Below, in pieces: positions 19,201 through 28,200 of a DNA stretch of 64,000 nt (its first letter is position 1; every line of letters begins with the position of its first letter). The translations under genes were made by a program, and so were the position numbers. The DNA comes from Ruegeria meonggei (GTDB taxonomy: Bacteria; Pseudomonadota; Alphaproteobacteria; Rhodobacterales; Rhodobacteraceae): the NCBI RefSeq assembly GCF_900172215.1, contig NZ_FWFP01000016.1, positions 32,459 to 96,458 of the forward strand, read 5' to 3'. The notes under the pieces are model-generated. The model ran no database searches. It saw only the letters and a list, made by a program, of their open reading frames with translations, and was not told the origin of the DNA.

Positions 19201-22200
19201 ACCAGAATATCTCCAGTCGAATTGACAGTCACAGTCCCAACTGCGCCAGTCGACCCTGAACGGGCCCCCAGCGCTTGCGAGATTGTATAATCCAGCGCCG
19301 AGATCAGCGGGGACGACACCGAATACCCCGCGTTGCCGCCGCCGCCACCTACAGATTGTGCATAGATGCCAAATCCGTTTTCGGCGTTCACGATAATGAT
19401 GCCCGTGTGGTCGACCGTGACATCGCCACCATCTGCGCCCGATCCACCCGACCCGCCGATGGCGATATTCGAGTAGGACTTGCCGGTCATAGTGTTCTTG
19501 ATGTCATTCACATCCATGGCAACGGCCAGACCGCCATTGCCGCCGCCACCACCAACAGATTGCGCCAGAATGCCATAAGCACCTGCGCCATCAACCTGAA
19601 TACCGCCGCTATTTGCGACGATGACATTGCCAGCCATATTGCCGGTGCCACCAGAACCACCAATGTTCAACTGTGCAGTGGGCGAGCTGCTGTCCCCTGT
19701 CTTGAGACGCATCGTGCCGGTGATCGAACTTCCGCCATTGCCGCCGCCGCCACCGATGGACTGTGCCAGGATCGCGTGTGCGCCATCGCCGGTTGTCATG
19801 ATCGTCCCGGCATTGGTCACCGATACGGTGCTGCCAGTACCGCCGTCGCCGCCCGAGCCGCCAAGGCCGAATTGTAGCGCGCGCCGCGTGCTGGCTTCGG
19901 CCCCGCCATAGCGCCCGTCTATCGAGATTGTCGAGCCGCCATTGCCGCCGCCGCCACCAACGGACTGCGCGAGAATGCCGTAGCTTTCACTGCCGGTCGT
20001 CAGGATCGTTGCATCAACTTCGTTTACAACCGTCACTGTGCTTGCAGATGCGCCAGTCCCGCCAGTGCCACCGATCAGAATGGCATTTGTGGTCGACCCG
20101 TCCGAAGACCGACCCAGAATGATGTTGCGCACCTGTTGCGCGTCACCACCACCGCCACCGACAGATTGCGCGTAGATGCCAATGGATTTGTCACCCGTTG
20201 TCTGGATGACGTCACGGTTTGTGACCGAGACCGCCGCAGAGGTCGCCCCGGTGCCACCGTCGCCACCAATCGATAGGGTCGCAGTGTTCCCAATATCCTT
20301 GCGCAGGCTAATGATGCGGTTTTCCACCACGCCACCCATACCCCCGCCGCCACCGACAGATTGGGCAAAAATGCCATGAGACATCGTGCCTGCCGTGCTG
20401 ATCATGCCATCGCTGACCACAGTCACAGTGTCCGAAGTCATGCCGTCGCCGCCTGTACCACCGACATTGATCGACGCCGTTGTGCCAACCGTTGACGGTT
20501 TGACCAGCGCTTTGACGGTGTCGAGGTTCGATTGACCCGCCTGCACCATGCCGCCGGTGCCGCCGGCCCCGCCAATGGACTGCGCCAACAGACCAATCGA
20601 CCGATCGCCAAAGGTTGCAATCTGCGCCGTATTGGTCACGTCAACTTTGCCACCAACGCCTCCGGTTCCACCTGTGCCACCAATTGACAGCGCAATCGAG
20701 ATGCCCTTACCGGCAGAGTTGCTGGCCTTGCCGCCATTGCCGCCGCCGCCACCCACGGACTGAGCAAAGACACCGTGGGCATCCGCGCCTTGTGTGACCA
20801 CAGTACCGGCTACAACGGTCGTGACATCGCCCGCTGCACCTCCGGTGCCGCCGTCAAGACCAACCGAAAGGCTGGCCTTATTGCCTTTGCTATCGCCGGA
20901 TTTGGGCGTGCCAATGCTGACAGATGTCGATGTTGAGTTGCCGCCGCCATTGCCAATGGACTGCGCAAAGAACCCGTAAGACCTGTCACCCGCAGTGCTG
21001 ACAAACCCATTCGAGCTGGCATAAACGTCGCCACCTCTTCCTCCGGTGCCACCTGTACGGCCGATCTGGATATTCACGTTGCCGCCATCCACTGATGTCG
21101 AGACCGAATTGTAACCGGCGTTGCCGCCGCCGCCGCCAACTGATTGGGCAAACAGTCCATGGGAATCCGCACCGGTCGTGGTGATGTCGCCGGTGTTGCG
21201 CACGTCAACCGAACCGCCAACCCCACCGTTCCCCGTACCGCCACCAATAGCCAGGCCAAAGCCCTTGTTGGTCGCATCCGAGGCCAACTCATACGTCATA
21301 CCAAGGTTCAGGGCTGCGTTACCGCCACCGCCGCCGATGGATTGACCAAAGATCCCGTGGCTGCTGTGTTGCAACGTAATGACATCGCCGTAATGGTCGA
21401 TATCCACCGTGCCGCCATCCCCGGCGGTTCCCGCATCACCACCGATCGCGATGACAGCCGACACACCGGTTTTATTGCCAGAGGAATCCGCCGGGTTCAC
21501 CTTTCCTTCCAGCTCGTCCAGCACGCTGTTGTAGTTGGCGAGCACGGAATCATCCACACCGGTATTGGTCGGCGTTTTGCGGTTAGAGGAATCGCCCGTT
21601 CCGCCGTTGCTCTGATTGCCAGTGGTTTTGCTGATGCCCACCACCGCATTGATCCCGGCGTCTCCGCCACCGCCACCGATGCTTGAGGCCTCAATCCCGT
21701 GCGAGCCGACACCGTCAGTCAGTATGGTGCCCGCTGCTGCCGCAGCGGTGCCGCGTGCAACGGTGACATCGCCTGCATGACCACCGCCGCCGCCAAAGCC
21801 ACCGATGCCCATTGCGATGGGCGAACTGTCCTTGGTGCCGACAAAGGTTGCATTGATCCCGCCGGTACCACCGCCGCCGCCAATGCTTTGGGCAAAAATA
21901 CCGCGGGCGTGATAACCACTGGTGGCGATATTGCCAGTCTGCGTAACTGACACATTGCCCGCATCCGCTCCAGTACCGCCGTGACCGCCCAGACCACCAA
22001 CGATGCTCAGGTCGGTTTTGCCGTCAGAACTGTTGGAATCGCCATAGTTCAGCTGGCCAGTCACGTTAAGCGCGCCGTTGCCGCCGCCGCCCGCGATAGA
22101 CTGTGCCAGAACGCCGTGTTTCCAGTTGCCCGCAACCGAAACAAAGCCGGTGTGATCTACGTTCACATCACCGGACATATTGCCGTTGCCGCCAAAGCCG

Positions 22201-25200
22201 CCGACACCGAAAGTAACCGAAGGGATTTTGCCGTCTTTGCTCAGGGCAATGCCGCCTGAGACGTTCAGGCCCCCATTGCCACCGCCGCCGCCAATGGATT
22301 GCGCCATCAGACCAGCTGAGCCATCGGTATCCGGCTTTTCTTCATTGAAGACACCCATGTCGATGAACAAACGTTCCAACCCGAAAGTTGAAGCCAGTTC
22401 TTCGGTCTCATCAACAATCGTGTCCCCAAGGAAGTCGCGCAGCTTTTCTTCAAAAGTGGTGTCGCTGGGGATCGAGATATCGTCCGGGTTCGTTGAAACC
22501 GTAATATCGGCCTGGGCGGTGACGTTGACATCCCCCGCTGTGCCGCCGTTGCCCGCAAAACCACCAACACCCACGATCAAAGAGCTGTCGGAGACGATCC
22601 CGCCTGAGACATTCAGCCCGCCATTGCCGCCGCCGCCGCCAACGGATTGCGCCATCAATCCGGATTGTCCGGTACCATGCGCCATGATCGTGCTGCCGCT
22701 GCCGATGTTGACATCAACATTTCCGGCATTGCCGCCACCACCACCAAAGCCGCCGACGCCTACGACAACGGCATATGACTTGCTGCTGTCCGTCTGACCC
22801 GCGCCGGGTTTGCCGCTGATTGCAATGCCGCCAGACACATTGGTTCCACCGTTACCGCCGCCGCCGCCAAGACTTTGCGCGATGATACCACTGGCCCCTG
22901 CGCTTTCGTCGACCACAAAGGTGCCGTCAGGTTGTTGCACCATCGGAACCGCCTGAATGTTACCGGTATAGTCAAGATCAACCGCGCTGGCGTCGCCGCC
23001 TGCCCCGCCAAAGCCACCAACACCGGCAGCAACCGAGAATATTGTGTCAGAGCCGGACGGCTTGGTCAGCGCCAATGAGCCCGAGATATTCACACCGCCG
23101 GTTCCGCCGCCGCCACCAAGGCTCTGAGCAAACAGACCATGCGATCCGTCACCCGCAGTCACGACATCGCTTTGAACATCCAGCGTCACCGCACCGGCAT
23201 CACCACCGCCGCCGCCAAAACCACCAAGGCCCAGACCAACTGCTGCACCCGACTTACCAGTCAGGTTCACGGCACCCGAAACGTTGAGGCCGCCATTGCC
23301 GCCGCCACCACCGACAGACTGGGCCATGACACCTATGCTATCGGCGCCCATCGTAACCACTGAGGTCGTACCGCCGGTATCCGTGCTGGACCGCAAAGTG
23401 CTGATTACTTCACCGCCGTTTCCGGCACCGCCGCCGAAGCCACCCACGCCCAGACTGATTGCACCGCCGTTTTGCTGGCTGATGCCCAGTGAGGCCGAGA
23501 TATTCGTGCCGCCATTGCCGCCGCCACCGCCGACGCTTTGGGTCATAACACCGGTGCTGCGATCTCCGCTGGTGCCGACACCGCCCGTGACGGTCGACTG
23601 GACCAGCGCGCCGGCATCTGCACCACCTCCGCCGAACCCGCCAACACCGATGCCAACAGCGGCATTGGTCGACCGGGACAAGGACAGGGCAGCCGAGATG
23701 TTTGTGCCGCCGTTGCCGCCGCCACCACCCAAGCTCTGAGTCATTACCCCAACCGAGTCGTCACCGATCGTTGTCACGTTCCCCGTGACCTGCTGTGTTA
23801 CGTTGTCCGCCGCACCACCGCTGCCGCCGAAGCCACCGACCCCAACCCCAAGACCGCCAGAAAAGTTACTGGCCACGGAAATAGCACCTGAAATGTTTGT
23901 CGCACCGTTGCCGCCACCACCGCCAAGGCTTTGCGCGATGATCCCGGCCGAGCGTGCGCCCGACGTGCTGACATTGCCAACAAGCGTGTTGTCGACCACA
24001 TCGCTGGTGCCACCGCTGCCGCCAAATCCGCCAACACCGATTCCAGCAGCGCCTGATCCTGTGCGGGCAATACTGACAGCTCCCGAAACGTTCAGCCCGC
24101 CATTGCCGCCACCGCCGCCGACCGACTGAACCAGGACACCCGTTGAGTTTTCGCCCGCCGTCACAATGTCTCCGGTGACCGATCCCGTAGCGGTACTTGC
24201 GTTGCCGCCGCTGCCACCGGATCCGCCAATCCCCACACCAACAGCGCCGCCACCGGTGCCCGACAGGTTCACCGCGGCCGAAACGTTCAACCCGCCGTTG
24301 CCACCGCCGCCCGCAGCAGATTGCACAAGCACACCGCCAGAGTTGTCCCCCGCTGTGGTTACGTTGCCAACCACTGTTCCGGCCGCCGTATCCGAATTGC
24401 CGCCGCTGCCGCCACTGCCGCCAAGCCCGACAGACGCACCGCCGCTTCCCGTTCCCGCGACGGTTACCGTCGCCGAGATATTCATGCCGCCGTTACCGCC
24501 GCCACCGCCAAGGCTTTGAACAACAACGCCGCCGGATTCGTCACCCTGAGTCGATACGTCACCGGTGAGCGTTGCCTCCGCCGTGCCAGCATTGCCGCCG
24601 GTACCGGCCGCACCACCGAGACCAACCGATGCGCCACCAGATCCCGTTCCTGCCGCAGCAACCGCGACCGAGATATTCATCCCACCGTTGCCGCCGCCGC
24701 CGCCAACAGATTGGGCCAGCAGACCCGTTGAGGTTTCTGCCAACGTGACGAGATTCCCGGTTACATTCGCGGTCACGGCTGAGGCATCTCCACCTCCGGT
24801 GCCACGACCACCCAAACCTACAGCAGCTGACCCGGACCCTGTCCCTGCGCCGCCTACGGATGCAGAGATGTTGAAACCGCCATTGCCGCCACCACCGCCA
24901 ATCGACTGAGCGACAACCGCGCTCGATTGCGCGCCTTCAGTTTGGACGTCATTTGCAACCGTCAGGCCCACGACACCGCCATTGCCGCCGCCGCTGCCGC
25001 TGCCACCCAAACCGACGGTAATTGCGCCCGCGCCCGTACCGGCCCCCGCAAGTGCCGGTGAAACGTTAAAGCCGCCATTGCCGCCGCCGCCACCGACGGA
25101 TTGCGCCAGAATGCCTACAGACGCATCGCCTTTGGTCACAACATTGGCCGTAGTACTGGCCGTAACCAGGCTGCCATCGCCACCTCCGGCCCCGGACCCG

Positions 25201-28200
25201 CCCAGGCCAACAGATAATGCGCCGGCACCGGTTCCTGCGCCTGAAACAGTCGGCAATACATTGAAGCCGCCGTTGCCACCGCCGCCGCCAATCGACTGCG
25301 CGACAAATCCGCCTGAGGCGAAACCACCGGTCAGAATGGTGCCGTTGGACGTCAAAGTGACATCGCCACCCTGCCCGCCTGTGTCACCCGAACCGCCGAG
25401 CCCAACACTGACGGCGCCACTTGCAGTACCCGCGCCGGACAGAGACGCAGATACGTTAAAGCCCCCGTTACCACCGCCGCCGCCAATAGATTGCGCCACT
25501 ACACCCGAGGATTGATCGCCCTGGGTTTCTACCGCGTTATTGGATGTCGCGATGACGGTGCTGCCGTCGCCACCCCCACCGCCCGAACCGCCCAAACCAA
25601 CGGAGACCCCGGCACCTGCGGTACCTGATCCCTGCACCGAAGCACTGACGTTGAACCCGCCATTACCGCCACCGCCGCCAACAGACTGAGCCAGGAACGC
25701 CGTGGCCACTTCGCCTTGTGTCAGGATCGTGCCATTTGATGTCAGTGTAACCGCGCCCCCATTGCTGCCGCCATCACCTGTACCGCCCAGCCCTACGCTG
25801 ACAGCTCCGGATCCGACGCCTGCACCGGCCCCTGTACCGGATATGTTAAATCCACCATTGCCACCGCCGCCACCAATCGACTGAGCCACAACCCCAGAGG
25901 ATCGGTCTCCGGCCGTGACGACGGAATTTGTTGTTGTGAGGTTGACCGTTCCGCCAATTGCGCCACTGCCACCATTGCCGCCCAGGCCAACAGAAACCGC
26001 ACCGCTGGCAACACCCGCACCAGCCACCGAGGCGCTGACGTTAAAGCCGCCATTGCCGCCACCGCCGCCAACAGATTGCGCCAGAATGGCCGTCGAATCC
26101 GCCCCGCCTGTGCTGACAGCGCCCGTAACCCTTCCGGTTACCGCTTGCCCGATGCCTCCGCCGGATCCATCTCCGCCAAGACCAACCGTGACCGCCCCGC
26201 CACCAGCGCCTGCGCCCGCAATTCCAGCCGTTACGTTGAACCCACCGTTACCACCACCGCCGCCGATAGATTGAAACACGACACCGCCTGAATTGTCGGC
26301 CAGCGTTGTCACATCTCCGGCAACTTGGCCTTCGACCACCCCACCATTGCCGCCACCTGTTCCGTCTCCACCAAGACCGACACCGATTGTTGCGGCGCCT
26401 GCGCCACCTGCTGCAACCCCGGCTGTGACGTTGAATCCGCCGTTGCCACCTCCGCCGCCAACAGATTGAATCACAACCCCTGTCGAACGAAGCCCTTCGG
26501 TCCGGACATCGCCATTGACGCGTACGCCTGTGACCGTTCCGCCAATGCCGCCACTTCCGCCATCACCGCCCAGCCCAACATCGACCGTCCCGGCGCCTGC
26601 TCCGCCTGCGGCCAGTCCTGCCGCAACGCTGAAGCCGCCATTGCCGCCGCCGCCGCCAATAGATTGAACAACGATAGCACCTGAGTCGTCACCGCGTGTG
26701 GTCACATCAGCATCGACCTGAGCGGTAACCGCGCCACCTGCGCCGCCGCCACCTGCTTTTCCACCCAGTCCCACACTGACCGACCCTGCCGCTGCACCAC
26801 CGATATCGGCACTGGCACCGACGCTGTACCCGCCGTTGCCACCGCCACCGCCGACAGATTGTGCCACAACACCGCTGGAAAAGGCTCCGCTGGTTTCAAT
26901 TGTGCTGCCACCCGCAACCAAAGTGACGTCGCCACCGGTTCCGGCTCCACCGCCATCTCCACCAACACCAACGTTGATACCTACCGCGGCCCCGGCGCTT
27001 GCGCTGATACCCGCAGCGATGCTGCCACCGCCATTGCCGCCACCGCCGCCAACGGATTGCGCAATCATCGCGCTGGAGTTCGTGCCTGTCGTCGCTATGT
27101 CAGCATTGGTATAAACCTGTACCAACCCACCATCACCAGCACTGCCAGCCTGACCACCGATGCCGATAGAAACGTTACCTGAAAACAGGGCCGAGGCGCC
27201 ACCGGTCGCTGCCACAGCCAATCCGCCATTACCGCCGCCGCCACCCACGGACTGAAACAACATTCCAGTTGACCGGTTCCCGGTGGTGACAACTGTACCT
27301 TCGAAACCCGCGGCAGTCGCAACACCACTGCTGTTGAATTGCCCAACCGTAACAGACCCGCCTGTGCCGCCGGTACCGCCATCACCGCCTACGCCAACAG
27401 CCAGAGACCCGGAAACAGGGCCGCCAGAAACGGCCACCGAAACAGCATATCCGCCATTGCCGCCGCCACCACCAACAGACTGAAGCATGACACCAATAGC
27501 GTCATCCCCGCCGGTCTGCACAGACGCGGAACCGCTGCCGCTGATCGTTACGTCGCCGCCGTCACCGCCATTGCCTGCCGTACCTCCGACGGAAACCGAA
27601 GCCGCTCCGAACGCACCGACCGCAACCGAAACAGCCCCGCCTCCATTGCCGCCGCCACCGCCAACGGATTGCGCGAAAACACCTGTCGAACGGTCGCCCG
27701 ACGTTTGAATGGCCGAAGGTTGGCTGCTGTCGGTGTTGGACAGCGTTACATTGACATCCCCGCCGGCGCCGCCAGCTCCACCATCGCCGCCGATGGCCAC
27801 ACCCACAAAAGCACCAACCGACCCGGACGATCCACCATTGCCGCCGCCACCGCCAATGGATTGGGCCAGAACACCCATCGCATCATCACCGGTTGTGGTT
27901 ATGATCCCATCGTTCACGATTGTTACGGTCGACCCGCTGCCACCGCCGCTGCCGTTTCCTCCGACGGATACCATGCCGCCAGAAGAGCCGCCGTCGCCGC
28001 CACCACCACCAATGGACTGCGCAATGATCCCGCGCGCGCCATCACCGCCCGTCACGATACGTCCGAAGTTGCTTACACTGACCGCAGCACCCGTTCCGCC
28101 CTTGGAGCCGGTTCCGCCAATTGCGACAAGACCATAGGTGTTCGCACCGGTCCCGCCGCTGCCGCCGATGGACTGCGCCATAACCCCGTCGGCACCAGCG